Part shown: one piece after another, positions 1 to 7,632 of the stretch | Layout: each line of letters starts with the position of its first letter | Numbering within the stretch: the first letter of the stretch is position 1 | Assembly (NCBI GenBank): GCA_934320895.1 | Contig: CAKRFY010000011.1 | Location: 1-64,000, forward strand | Length of the DNA: 64,000 nt | Source of the DNA: an uncultured Lachnospiraceae bacterium | GTDB lineage: Bacteria > Bacillota > Clostridia > Lachnospirales > Lachnospiraceae | Direction: 5' to 3' | The notes under the pieces: generated by a model | Database searches by the model: none | What the model was told of the DNA's origin: nothing | The model's input: only the letters and a program-made list of their open reading frames with translations | Program-made: the position numbers and the translations under genes

Positions 1-102
1 GAGTCTGTAATGCAATATACAGGGGATATATTGCTGGTCGGGATAAATTATGATAAAAAGAGCAAGAAGCATGATTGCGTGATAAGACAATTTAACCAAT
101 GA
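1..102 (+). CDS. C-terminal fragment of probable AAA-ATPase/PD-(D/E)XK (DUF1703-type) protein
   Basis: Only the last 33 codons are inside the window, read in frame 1 and ending at TGA 100-102. The tail contains the pattern ILLVGINYDKKSKKHDCVI, which resembles the end of the AAA-ATPase/PD-(D/E)XK nuclease-like proteins (DUF1703) that are common and often multicopy in gut Clostridia and Bacteroidetes. The family is known by similarity and its biological role is poorly understood. The catalytic part lies upstream of the window, so neither activity nor completeness can be judged. The assignment rests on this short tail alone. Confidence 0.5.
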   Translation, partial: ESVMQYTGDILLVGINYDKKSKKHDCVIRQFNQ

Positions 103-149
103 TTATGATAGTTTAACAATTACCTAAGATGTTTCTTACGAATTTCTTA

Positions 150-177
150 AATGATGGTGTTTGTGGAATACATCATT
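150..177. terminator. Weak hairpin between the 1-102 gene and the AraC gene
   Basis: A 7-bp inverted repeat (AATGATG at 150-156, CATCATT at 171-177) lies between two convergent genes. There is no good T-tract on either side, so this is at best a weak terminator. Confidence 0.25.
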
Positions 178-197
178 AGTGAATACTTATACAAAAG

Positions 198-1400
198 TCA
201 GTTGATATATTTTTTGCGATACTTATGGGGAGTAATAGATGCATATTTCTTAAAAACACGGGAGAAATGTCCGGGTGAAGAAAAACCAAGGCTAAGGCTG
301 ATGTCAGTTAAAGATTTATTTGTATAACGGAGAAGGTATTTTGCCTCGTCTGTTTTCTTTGTAAGTATAAAATCTGTAAGAGACATATTGCTTTCAGATT
401 TAAAACGTTTTGAAAGATAGGATCTGCTCAGAAAAAATTCTTTTGCAATGGCTTCCACGGTAATTGTCTCTGACATATGATGATTGATGTAATTTGATAC
501 ATCTGAAACGAGCTTCGATGCAGGAGCTCCTTTATGTAATTGATTTACGCGTTTTGTAAAATCTATAATCATAAAATGACGGAGGTTATTGATTTGACAA
601 TAATCATTTAGTAATTCACATTTGAGAATGTAGTTATCACTTAGTTTGAAAGCATCGTCAGGAGTCATGCCGCCCAAGATGGCTGAACGTGAAGCGATTG
701 TAGCGATAACAATAAAGCTGTTTTTTAATTGACGGAGCTGGTTGTCAGCCATTACACCAGTATTGAGCGCTGGCGAATTTTCAAGCAGTTCCGATAAAGA
801 GATATAATCTCCTTTTTTTATCATATTCATTAAAGTTTGTTCCAGCTCATAAGTGTTGTGAATTATTATATCATGTTCAGAAAAATCATTGAAAAAGAGT
901 TTGTCAGCCTCATTGCGGTTTATTGATTCTGCAAAGTGTTCCTGTAAGGAATTTTTGATAAAAACATCATGAAGGGAATATTTTTCATCGTTTAGTATGT
1001 AATTTAAAAAGCATAAAAGCTGCATAATATGTTCTAATGATATATGATTGATTCCCTGCATAGCAATTATAAAAGCTTCAGTATCATTTTTTGATATATT
1101 CAATTGACAAGCCAGTTCTAATAGTTCTGACATAGAATCAGAAACCTGTCTTGTCGGACCCATTACAATCTTATATTCATTGAAATTGATAATTCCATAG
1201 TAACTAAAATGTACTGTGAAAAAGTAACCGATATGCTCAGAAATATTTAAAATATCTGACTGATATAATGAAATGGGATCTTTAATAAGATTAACTGAGG
1301 AATGATAAAAAGTCAGTTTATTATCTTTATAAATACGCACGGGAACTCCGGAAAACCTGTTTATCATAATGGCAATATAATTGTAATCGATAGATTTCAT
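198..1400 (-). CDS. AraC-family transcriptional regulator
   Basis: A 400-residue protein with a C-terminal AraC/XylS double helix-turn-helix at about residues 298-398. The second-helix signature (SLGFSSPGHFSRVFKK followed by TPHKYRK) is clear. The N-terminal 290 residues match no sensor domain I recognise; they are probably an effector or dimerisation module. The reading frame extends upstream to a TTG at 1430, but the ATG at 1400 is chosen because AAGGAG sits 9 bases before it and because the predicted promoter -10 covers 1430-1435. It is divergent from a chemoreceptor gene, so control of that gene or of itself is possible, but this is inference from position only. Confidence 0.85.
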   Translation of the reverse strand: MKSIDYNYIAIMINRFSGVPVRIYKDNKLTFYHSSVNLIKDPISLYQSDILNISEHIGYFFTVHFSYYGIINFNEYKIVMGPTRQVSDSMSELLELACQLNISKNDTEAFIIAMQGINHISLEHIMQLLCFLNYILNDEKYSLHDVFIKNSLQEHFAESINRNEADKLFFNDFSEHDIIIHNTYELEQTLMNMIKKGDYISLSELLENSPALNTGVMADNQLRQLKNSFIVIATIASRSAILGGMTPDDAFKLSDNYILKCELLNDYCQINNLRHFMIIDFTKRVNQLHKGAPASKLVSDVSNYINHHMSETITVEAIAKEFFLSRSYLSKRFKSESNMSLTDFILTKKTDEAKYLLRYTNKSLTDISLSLGFSSPGHFSRVFKKYASITPHKYRKKYIN

Positions 1401-1429
1401 GGCATGAATCTCCTTGATTTTTTGATACA

Positions 1430-1459
1430 ATTATATCATTTAAAGACACAAATATGCAA
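1430..1459 (-). promoter_or_regulatory. Sigma-A promoter of the AraC gene
   Basis: On the minus strand TTGCAT (1454-1459) is followed by an 18-bp spacer and TATAAT (1430-1435), with an extended TGA before the -10. The predicted start at about 1423 excludes the TTG codon at 1430 and supports the ATG at 1400. Confidence 0.6.
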
Positions 1460-1477
1460 GAAATATTGATAAAGCGA

Positions 1478-1486
1478 TGATATAAT
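1478..1486 (+). promoter_or_regulatory. Extended -10 promoter of the chemoreceptor gene
   Basis: TGATATAAT (1478-1486) is a TGnTATAAT extended -10 placed 55 bp before the chemoreceptor start. No good -35 is visible, and no sigma-D flagellar-type promoter was found here. The AraC promoter lies back to back with it, so one bound regulator could affect both. Confidence 0.45.
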
Positions 1487-1541
1487 CTGTCGGAAATATT
1501 TATGAAAAGTAAAAATAAAAAAAGAAAGGAACCTATGAGTT

Positions 1542-3245
1542 ATGTACACAAAATTTGTTAAAAAGAAGATTGAAAGTATGCAGTTACGAGAGAGAATAAA
1601 ATACGGATACAAAAAAGTAATTATACTAATGATTATTTCAGGGCTGCTTTCTATCATTGCAATAGGTTTGCTCCTTACAAGTGTTATAAATTATGTTGGG
1701 ATAATTAATGCTTCAGATATAGCAGTCAAAATGTGCAGAGTGGATGTAAATGCAGCAGCAAGAAATGTAAGAGAGATGGCGTTAAATGACGATACATCTT
1801 CTTATGATGGTTATGAAAAAACAATAGCAAAATTGCTGGATGATGTTGATTCCCAATTGGAAATAATAAAAAATAAAGGTGTTGTTTCTGATGAAAAATA
1901 TACAGAATATGCAACAGCATTATCTGATTGGAAAAAACTTAGTTCATCCATAATGGAAGAGATTAAATCAGGAAATCAACAGCAGGGTGTGGATGATATT
2001 CTTAATAAATGTACGCCGGCATTGAATAAATTGGTAAATATTGCTTTGGAATTAGATGAGATTACAGATGCAGTCAGTGCTAAGGCAGTACAAGATACTA
2101 TAGTATATGCTGTTTCAGGAATTGTTTTTATTATTTTCTTTTTGGCTATGGCATGGATGATTTCAGGAAAAACAGGTAATAGTATTCTTGGCAGCATTTT
2201 GGAACCATTGCATGCTATTGAGGATGTTGCAAAGGAATTGACAGAAGGAAATTTACATAGTACATTAGATTATCGTTCAGAAGATGAAATTGGGCGATTG
2301 GCGCATAGTATGCGTAAATCTATTCGTATTTTAGGGTCATATGTAGACGATATAGACCGTGCAATGAAGCTGTTTTCAGAAGGAAATTTTGATGTTCAGC
2401 CTAATGTGGAGTGGAAAGGTGATTTTGTCGGAATCTTACATTCATTTATGGATTTTGAAGAAAGTATGGCGAAAATTGTAAAGGGAATACAGCAGGCTTC
2501 AAATCAGGTATCAGGTGGTGCAGAACAGGTGTCATCAGGTGCAACAGAATTGGCAGATGGAGCTACAAATCAGGCGGCTGCAGTAGAGGAACTGACTGCT
2601 ACAGTTGAGAATGTTGCAGAACAGGTAAGACATAATTCACAGGCAGCAAGTGAAATAAGTACAAAAGTTGTGGTACTTGGAGATGATATATTAGAAAATG
2701 ATACAAAGATGCATGAGATGGTTAAGTCAATGCTTGAAATTAAAGAAGCATCAATGCAGATAGATAAAATTATTGAAACAATCAATGATATTGCATCACA
2801 GACAAATCTTCTTGCATTAAATGCTTCTATTGAGGCAGCAAGAGCAGGGGAGGCTGGAAAGGGATTTGCAGTTGTAGCAAATCAGGTCAATCAGTTGGCA
2901 GAGCAGAGTTCACAGGCGGTGAAGGAATCAGCAGCCTTAATTAAAACATCTGTTAATGCGGTAGGAAAGGGAATGTTACTTGCGGAAGAGACAGCAGAAC
3001 AGCTTGAGGAAATTGCAAAAAATTCTAAGGTGATTACTGAAGAGGTATCAGGTATCGCAGATACGCTTGCAGACCAGACATCAGAGATACAGCAGATTAA
3101 TGAAGGAATAGAGCAGATCAATGACGTTGTACAAAGTAATTCAGCAACTTCTGAGGAGTGCGCTGCGGCAAGCCAGGAAATGAGCAGTGAAGCAGAACAT
3201 TTACGCAATATGATAAGTGAGATTAAAGTAGCTAAAATTAAATAA
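1542..3245 (+). CDS. Methyl-accepting chemotaxis protein
   Basis: A 567-residue membrane chemoreceptor. There is a transmembrane helix at about residues 28-50, then an extracellular helical-bundle-like sensor region of about 130 residues, and a second transmembrane helix at about 186-207. A HAMP domain follows (about 212-265) with a second HAMP-like segment ending near 320. The C-terminal signalling domain runs from about 330 to 560 and carries the conserved hairpin tip ([20 protein letters not shown], then [14 protein letters not shown]) that contacts CheA and CheW. No C-terminal CheR-binding pentapeptide is seen. The ATG at 1542 has AAGGA 11 bases upstream. The ligand cannot be predicted. 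The partial cheX and short CheA-like genes elsewhere in the window support a working chemotaxis system. Confidence 0.93.
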   Translation: MYTKFVKKKIESMQLRERIKYGYKKVIILMIISGLLSIIAIGLLLTSVINYVGIINASDIAVKMCRVDVNAAARNVREMALNDDTSSYDGYEKTIAKLLDDVDSQLEIIKNKGVVSDEKYTEYATALSDWKKLSSSIMEEIKSGNQQQGVDDILNKCTPALNKLVNIALELDEITDAVSAKAVQDTIVYAVSGIVFIIFFLAMAWMISGKTGNSILGSILEPLHAIEDVAKELTEGNLHSTLDYRSEDEIGRLAHSMRKSIRILGSYVDDIDRAMKLFSEGNFDVQPNVEWKGDFVGILHSFMDFEESMAKIVKGIQQASNQVSGGAEQVSSGATELADGATNQAAAVEELTATVENVAEQVRHNSQAASEISTKVVVLGDDILENDTKMHEMVKSMLEIKEASMQIDKIIETINDIASQTNLLALNASIEAARAGEAGKGFAVVANQVNQLAEQSSQAVKESAALIKTSVNAVGKGMLLAEETAEQLEEIAKNSKVITEEVSGIADTLADQTSEIQQINEGIEQINDVVQSNSATSEECAAASQEMSSEAEHLRNMISEIKVAKIK

Positions 3246-3290
3246 CGAAGAAACCGTATTTCATGTAAGATTTAAAAGGATAGTTATACT

Positions 3291-3646
3291 ATGAGTGAGT
3301 ACAAAGATAAGATAATTACAAAACTGGATTTTAATAATATAATTAAAATAATTCAATCATCAATGGATGACTATTTGTATATGATGGATTTACAGGAAGA
3401 TACCTATAGAATTTCTAGCTCGGCACTGGAGAGATTTGCTATTCCATGTAGTTTTTTTGACAATGCTTATAATAAATCATAGATATGGTACACAGTATAG
3501 GGATTAAGATATGTGTAGAAGGTGTAGAAAAGAGTGAGTGGAGTCATAAACTAAGGAATATGGAAGTAGATTATTTGCAGGGTTATCTGTTTGGTAAACC
3601 ATGTGAAAAGAATATATTCATTGATACATATCGTGCAAATTGTTGA
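3291..3646 (+). pseudogene. Remnant of a GGDEF/EAL c-di-GMP gene (internal deletion)
   Basis: Two pieces of what looks like one gene remain. An N-terminal piece of 63 codons (3291-3482, ATG after a weak purine-rich site) is followed in a different frame by a 53-codon piece (3485-3646). The second piece carries the end of an EAL phosphodiesterase domain: IGIKICVEGVEK, then DYLQGYLFGKP. It aligns with the intact EAL protein encoded at 29512-31431 (IIAEGIET, then DFLQGYYYSKP). Everything between, including the GGDEF and most of the EAL domain, is missing. The N-terminal piece resembles a PAS-like sensor start, but this is less sure. No enzymatic function is expected. Confidence 0.75.
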
Positions 3647-3691
3647 TTTTTGGCACTTATGATTATAAGCAAAAGATTTTATACAAAACAG

Positions 3692-3722
3692 CGGCAGGAG
3701 TAACACAGTACTCCTGCCGTTG
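3692..3722. terminator. Terminator hairpin downstream of thrS
   Basis: An 11-bp perfect stem (CGGCAGGAGTA 3692-3702 and TACTCCTGCCG 3709-3719) with a 6-base loop lies between the EAL remnant and the convergent thrS end. The minus-strand copy is followed by TGTTTT, so it probably ends thrS transcripts and may work both ways. Confidence 0.8.
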
Positions 3723-3749
3723 TTTTGTGCATTTTAAGCTCAATTATTC

Positions 3750-5522
3750 CTACATTCCGATATGTGTTCTGAGTTTGCCTTTAATCTCAGTGTCAAGTTT
3801 CTCAACAAACTCATCGAGTGGAAGTACAGTAGTCTTTTTCTCACCGTGGAGACGGAATGAAACTGTTCTCTCGTCTTTCTCATTAAATCCGACAACGAGA
3901 AGATAAGGTACTTTCTGAATCTGTCCTTCACGCATACGGTAACCGAGTTTTTCTGAACGGTCATCGAGGTCTACACGGACTTTATTTGCTTTGAGTGCGT
4001 CACAGATTTCTTTTGCGTAAGCGTTAAGTGAATCGTCATCTGTCTTAACAGGCATTACACGAACCTGCACAGGAGCAAGCCATGTAGGAAGATTTCCTTT
4101 TGTCTCCTCAAGAATGTATGCCATAAAGCGGTCGAGTGAACCAAGTATTGCACGGTGAAGTACAACAGGTGTTTTCTTTTCACCATCTCTGTCAATATAT
4201 GAGAGGTTGAATTTTGCAGGGAGACAGAAATCGAGCTGGCAGGTAGAAAGTGTAATCTCATTTCCGACAGCAGGCTGAACATTAACATCAAGTTTAGGTC
4301 CGTAGAAAGCAGCTTCGCCGATTTCCTCAGTATATTCAATACCGAGTCCGTTCATAACATCGCGAAGTGCAGCTTCTGCCTTATCCCACATCTCGTCATC
4401 ATCATGGTATTTTTCTTTGTTCTCAGGGTCACGAAGAGAGAGTACACAGCGGTAATTTTCGATACCAAAGTCTTTGTATGTGCTGAAGATAAGGTCTACA
4501 ACTTTTGTAAACTCATCTTTTATCTGTTCAGGTGTTACAAAGAGGTGGGCGTCGTTCTGGCAGAAATGTCTTCCACGCTCAATTCCCTTTAATGTTCCGC
4601 TTGATTCATAACGGAAGTCATGTGCAATCTCACCGATGCGGATAGGGAGGTCTTTATATGAATGTCTTTTGTTTGCATATATCATCATGTGGTGAGGACA
4701 GTTCATCGGACGAAGTACAAATGATTCACCTTCCATTTCCATAGGAGGGAACATATTTTCTTTGTAGTGATCCCAATGACCTGATGTTTTGTAAAGGTTT
4801 ACTGTTCCTACGCAAGGAGTCATAACATGGAGATAACCGAGGTCTCTTTCCTTGTCTTTAATATAGTTTTCAAGTTCCTGCCAGATAGTATATCCCTTTG
4901 GTAAGAACATTGGAAGTCCACGTCCTACAAGATCATCAACCATGAAAAGGTTCATATCTTTACCAATCTTTCTGTGATCTCTTTCTTTTGCTTCTTCAAG
5001 AAGTGTAAGATGCTTTTCAAGTTCTTCTGGAGTAGGGAAGCATACACCATAGATTCTCTGGAGAACTTTATTGTTGCTGTCACCTTTCCAGTAAGCACCC
5101 GAGTGGCGGATAAGTTTGAAGTTACGGCAGAGTTTTACATTATCTACATGAGGTCCGCGGCAAAGGTCAGTAAAATCACCCTGATCGTAAACTGTTATGT
5201 TTCCGTCTTCAAGATCAGAGATAAGATCAAGTTTGTATTCATCATCTTTGAACATTTCTAATGCTTCAGCTTTAGAAACTTCTCTGCGGAAGATCTTTTT
5301 TCCTGATTTTGCAATTTTTTTCATTTCTTTTTCAATCTTAGCAATGTCCTCATCACGGATAACATCTTCACCAAGATCTACATCATAGTAAAATCCTTCG
5401 GCAACTACAGGTCCAACCCAGAATTTTGCCTGTGGATAAATGTGTTTGATAGCCTGTGCCATAAGATGTGCACATGAATGGTTTAATGTGTTTAACTGTT
5501 CATCTTCTTTAAAGTTTACCAT
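3750..5522 (-). CDS. thrS: Threonine--tRNA ligase, form without the TGS domain
   Basis: A 590-residue class II aminoacyl-tRNA synthetase that charges tRNA-Thr. The editing domain carries its HxxxH (HSCAH, near residue 16) and later CRGPH zinc or editing residues. The core has the motif 2 region FRYESSG and the motif 3 region HRAILGSLDRF, and a C-terminal anticodon-binding domain completes it. The reading frame continues upstream to 5588, but the ATG at 5522 has AAGGAG 9 bases before it and the upstream codons lie inside the T-box terminator. With this start the protein lacks the roughly 60-residue N-terminal TGS domain found in Bacillus subtilis ThrS (about 640 residues). It is monocistronic and controlled by a T-box leader. 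Confidence 0.97.
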   Translation of the reverse strand: MVNFKEDEQLNTLNHSCAHLMAQAIKHIYPQAKFWVGPVVAEGFYYDVDLGEDVIRDEDIAKIEKEMKKIAKSGKKIFRREVSKAEALEMFKDDEYKLDLISDLEDGNITVYDQGDFTDLCRGPHVDNVKLCRNFKLIRHSGAYWKGDSNNKVLQRIYGVCFPTPEELEKHLTLLEEAKERDHRKIGKDMNLFMVDDLVGRGLPMFLPKGYTIWQELENYIKDKERDLGYLHVMTPCVGTVNLYKTSGHWDHYKENMFPPMEMEGESFVLRPMNCPHHMMIYANKRHSYKDLPIRIGEIAHDFRYESSGTLKGIERGRHFCQNDAHLFVTPEQIKDEFTKVVDLIFSTYKDFGIENYRCVLSLRDPENKEKYHDDDEMWDKAEAALRDVMNGLGIEYTEEIGEAAFYGPKLDVNVQPAVGNEITLSTCQLDFCLPAKFNLSYIDRDGEKKTPVVLHRAILGSLDRFMAYILEETKGNLPTWLAPVQVRVMPVKTDDDSLNAYAKEICDALKANKVRVDLDDRSEKLGYRMREGQIQKVPYLLVVGFNEKDERTVSFRLHGEKKTTVLPLDEFVEKLDTEIKGKLRTHIGM

Positions 5523-5558
5523 TGGTTGTATCTCCTTTTCTTTAATGGTTTTTGGAAA

Positions 5559-5863
5559 CAAAAAAGCACCCCGATATAATATACTCATATCTAAGGGTGC
5601 TTACACACGTTTCCACCTTGATTTTAACTCAGAAAAGTACATCCATAATTATAATTTATCCATAAATTGGATGTATCTTTACAGCTTGTAACGCAGCTAC
5701 ACGGTTACGCTTCAAAATATCAATATTTCTTCTACGCACAGCTCAGGAGTGGTTTTCGTGAAATCTTTCCATAAACGACTCACAGCAAAATATCGTTCTC
5801 TCTGCAAGGTTAAATAACATTACTCTCTCCATCATTGCTTTTAAAAATGTTCTTCAAAAAACT
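5559..5863 (-). promoter_or_regulatory. T-box leader with terminator, thrS
   Basis: On the minus strand the antiterminator motif AAGGTGGAAACGTG (5606-5619) is followed by a terminator: AAGCACCC and GGGGTGCTT arms (5564-5572 and 5594-5601) and a T-run ending near 5559. Upstream is a stem I-like region with AGAGAGTA and a GAAAACCACT segment. In that segment ACC (5751-5753) is a plausible threonine specifier codon. Uncharged tRNA-Thr would pair with the specifier and with TGGA in the antiterminator bulge, so that transcription reads through into thrS. The specifier position is inference; the T-box motif and terminator are seen. Confidence 0.85.
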
Positions 5864-5869
5864 TTATTT

Positions 5870-5898
5870 ATTCTAACACAATGTTATTGTAAATTCAA
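5870..5898 (-). promoter_or_regulatory. Sigma-A promoter of thrS
   Basis: On the minus strand TTGAAT (5893-5898), a 17-bp spacer and TAGAAT (5870-5875) predict a start at about 5863, just before the T-box stem I region and about 340 bases upstream of the thrS start codon. Confidence 0.65.
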
Positions 5899-5959
5899 TA
5901 GGTGAATTTTTCATCGTACAATGGAATATAGACTTTTTCGTTAAATTTTATATTTATTA

Positions 5960-5990
5960 TGAATAATTAAGCAGTTGTTTCCACATAATA
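5960..5990 (+). promoter_or_regulatory. Sigma-G-like promoter of spoVT
   Basis: TGAATA (5960-5965), an 18-bp spacer and CATAATA (5984-5990) match the forespore sigma-G consensus (TGHATR and CATWHTA) at every position. In Bacillus subtilis spoVT is a sigma-G gene. The predicted 5' leader is long, about 140 bases, so a second closer promoter is not excluded. The span 5880-6138 holds nothing else recognisable. Confidence 0.55.
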
Positions 5991-6138
5991 ACTCCAAAGC
6001 TAATTCATAGCAGAATGGGATAAAACTTTTATGAGCTGATATAGAAACTTTGTGGGCTTATTTATAAAATAAAAAAGGAAAATAACATTATATGAGTTTA
6101 TCCTTATAAAAAATAGAAATGGAGGAGATGACCGGAAT

Positions 6139-6684
6139 ATGAAAGCTACGGGAATAGTACGAAGAATAGATGATTTAGGAAGAGTTGTTATTCCAAAGGA
6201 GATAAGGCGCACTCTGCGTATACGTGAGGGAGATCCGCTTGAGATATATACTGACAGAGAGGGAGAGGTTATCCTTAAGAAATATTCAATGATAGGTGAT
6301 ATAGGGCAGTTTGCAAAACAGTATGCAGATGCGTTGGCACAGACTACAGGTTATCTTGTTATGGTGACGGATAGAGATATTGTTATCGCGGCTTCGAGTG
6401 GTGTGAGAAAAGATATGGTCGGAAGACCAATAAGCAGGGAACTTGAGAAAGCGGCCATGGATAGAAAGGTCATTTTGGCGAACAATATGGGTGCGGATTT
6501 TTGTAAAGTGACGGATGACATGGAGGGTGATTATAATGAGGCAGTTGCACCTATCATATGTAACGGTGATGCGGCGGGAGCGATAGTATTTTTGTCGAAG
6601 AATACGGAAAGAAAATTTGGCGAAACAGAGCATAAAATGATAGCAGTTGCAGCAAGTTTTCTTGGTAAACAGATGGAGGGTTGA
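6139..6684 (+). CDS. spoVT: Stage V sporulation protein T, forespore transcription regulator
   Basis: A 181-residue AbrB-type regulator. An N-terminal swapped-hairpin DNA-binding domain (about residues 1-52, with VRRIDDLGRVVIPKEIRRTL) is followed by a GAF-like domain to the C-terminus. Bacillus subtilis SpoVT is 178 residues with the same order. It modulates sigma-G-dependent genes in the forespore late in sporulation. The ATG at 6139 is preceded by GGAGGAG; an ATG at 6128 is out of frame and stops at once. It leads the block that continues with hup, rqcP, yabP, yabQ, divIC and spoIIE, as in Bacillus, although yabM and mazG are absent here. Confidence 0.95.
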   Translation: MKATGIVRRIDDLGRVVIPKEIRRTLRIREGDPLEIYTDREGEVILKKYSMIGDIGQFAKQYADALAQTTGYLVMVTDRDIVIAASSGVRKDMVGRPISRELEKAAMDRKVILANNMGADFCKVTDDMEGDYNEAVAPIICNGDAAGAIVFLSKNTERKFGETEHKMIAVAASFLGKQMEG

Positions 6685-6704
6685 CATTTAATAGGAAAAA
6701 AGGC

Positions 6705-6749
6705 CAAAAAACCTTGATTTTGTGGGATTTTTGGTGCAAAAAACCTTGA
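6705..6749 (+). repeat. Exact 13-bp direct repeat before hup
   Basis: CAAAAAACCTTGA occurs at 6705-6717 and again at 6737-6749, 32 bp apart (about three helical turns). The second copy runs into the -35 box of the hup promoter. This could be a protein-binding pair or chance; no regulator is known to me. Confidence 0.5.
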
Positions 6750-6774
6750 CAAACATGTACAATGAGGGTATAAA
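6746..6774 (+). promoter_or_regulatory. Strong sigma-A promoter of hup
   Basis: A consensus TTGACA (6746-6751), a 17-bp spacer and TATAAA (6769-6774), about 110 bp before the HU start codon. The near-perfect boxes fit a highly expressed nucleoid protein gene. Confidence 0.75.
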
Positions 6775-6884
6775 TAGATTTGTAAGTTTTTGCAAAAGTA
6801 TTTATTGCAGAAAAATGACTGGGGAGACAAAATGGATTTTGTCCATTTTGTTTCAAGAATACAAATATCGAGGAGGATTTATCC

Positions 6885-7160
6885 ATGAACAAAACAGAGT
6901 TAGTAGCAGCTATAGCTGAAAAAGCAGAACTTTCAAAGAAAGATTCAGAGAAAGCTTTAAAGGCATTTATTGATGTGGTTACAGATGAGTTAAAGAATGG
7001 AGAAAAAATTCAGTTAGTTGGATTTGGTACATTTGAAGTTGCTGAGAGAGCTGCAAGAGAAGGAAGAAACCCTTCTACAGGTGCTACAATGAAAATTCCT
7101 GCTTCTAAAGCTCCTAAGTTCAAAGCTGGTAAGGCTTTAAAGGATGCTGTAAACAAATAA
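6885..7160 (+). CDS. hup: HU family DNA-binding protein
   Basis: A 91-residue nucleoid protein. The helical dimerisation half (residues 1-45) is followed by the beta-arm region, with the signature [18 protein letters not shown] and a lysine-rich end. HU bends and compacts DNA as a dimer. The ATG has GAGGAGG nearby upstream. It sits between spoVT and rqcP, behind its own strong promoter and before a terminator, so it is probably transcribed mainly alone. Confidence 0.97.
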   Translation: MNKTELVAAIAEKAELSKKDSEKALKAFIDVVTDELKNGEKIQLVGFGTFEVAERAAREGRNPSTGATMKIPASKAPKFKAGKALKDAVNK

Positions 7161-7239
7161 TCCTTAGCTGAGCTAAAAGCTTGGGATACTTCTTGACTGA
7201 GTTCAGGAAGCTGGGAAGTTAGAAGTAGACTTGAATTTG

Positions 7240-7312
7240 AGGGCAGGTTCTAAGTACAACATATAATTGACATATTGTCGATCATCTGTTGTATCAGAAC
7301 TGGCCCTTTTTC
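7240..7312 (+). terminator. Terminator of hup
   Basis: A long hairpin pairs GGGCAGGTTCT (7241-7251) with AGAACTGGCCC (7296-7306), with an inner TACAAC/GTTGTA pairing, and is followed by five Ts (7307-7311). The stretch 7180-7215 before it can also fold. I considered a riboswitch here and found no family signature. Confidence 0.7.
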
Positions 7313-7332
7313 TGAAACGAGGGATAATAAAT

Positions 7333-7572
7333 ATGAGATTAGATAAATATTTGAAAGTGTCAAGGCTTATTAAAAGACGACCTGTTGCAAATGAGGCATG
7401 TGATGCTGGCAGGATTACTGTAAACGGAAAAGTTGCAAAGGCATCTCTTAATGTTAAACCGGGAGATATCATTGAGATAAGTTTTGGTGATAAACAGGTA
7501 AAAGTAGAAGTGATCAGTATTGAGGAAACATATAATAAAGAAGCAGCTAAGGAACTTTACAAAATGCTGTAA
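7333..7572 (+). CDS. rqcP: S4-domain RNA-binding protein RqcP (YabO)
   Basis: A 79-residue protein made almost entirely of one S4 RNA-binding domain (residues 1-60: MRLDKYLKVSRLIKRR, then AGRITVNGKVAK). It has the size and gene position of Bacillus RqcP/YabO, which binds the stalled 50S subunit with RqcH and helps C-terminal alanine tailing in ribosome quality control. The frame opens at 7267, but the ATG at 7333 has a GAGGGA site and gives the family start. It lies between hup and yabP and is bounded by hairpins on both sides. Confidence 0.92.
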   Translation: MRLDKYLKVSRLIKRRPVANEACDAGRITVNGKVAKASLNVKPGDIIEISFGDKQVKVEVISIEETYNKEAAKELYKML

Positions 7573-7599
7573 TATAAGTGGCACCCTCTGGCATATATT
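7569..7599 (+). promoter_or_regulatory. Possible sigma-E promoter for yabP-yabQ
   Basis: CATATATT (7592-7599) is close to the mother-cell sigma-E -10 (CATACAnT), and an ATAT-containing segment at 7569-7576 could serve as the -35 with a 15-bp spacer. In Bacillus the yabP and yabQ genes are mother-cell sporulation genes. The match is partial, so this is a hypothesis. Confidence 0.35.
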
Positions 7600-7632
7600 G
7601 ATTTATAAATATATGTAAGGAGGGTGTTTTTT
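7582..7632 (+). terminator. Hairpin and T-run that overlap the yabP ribosome binding site
   Basis: CACCCTC (7582-7588) pairs with GAGGGTG (7620-7626), and CATATATT (7592-7599) pairs with AATATATG (7608-7615). Six Ts follow (7627-7632) and then directly the yabP GTG start at 7633. It has the form of an intrinsic terminator for rqcP. The only ribosome binding site of yabP (AAGGAGG, 7617-7623) lies largely in its 3' arm, so read-through RNA would hide that site. Confidence 0.75.

Noticed and set aside
198..1430. TTG start at 1430 for the AraC gene
   Set aside because: It has no ribosome site and lies within the predicted promoter -10; ATG 1400 has a good site.
3640..3906. An 88-codon plus-strand frame over the thrS end
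   Set aside because: It crosses the thrS terminator and is antisense to conserved ThrS codons; no start site.
7161..7312. A riboswitch between hup and rqcP
   Set aside because: The region folds and ends in a terminator, but no riboswitch core motif was recognised, and a plain hup terminator explains it.
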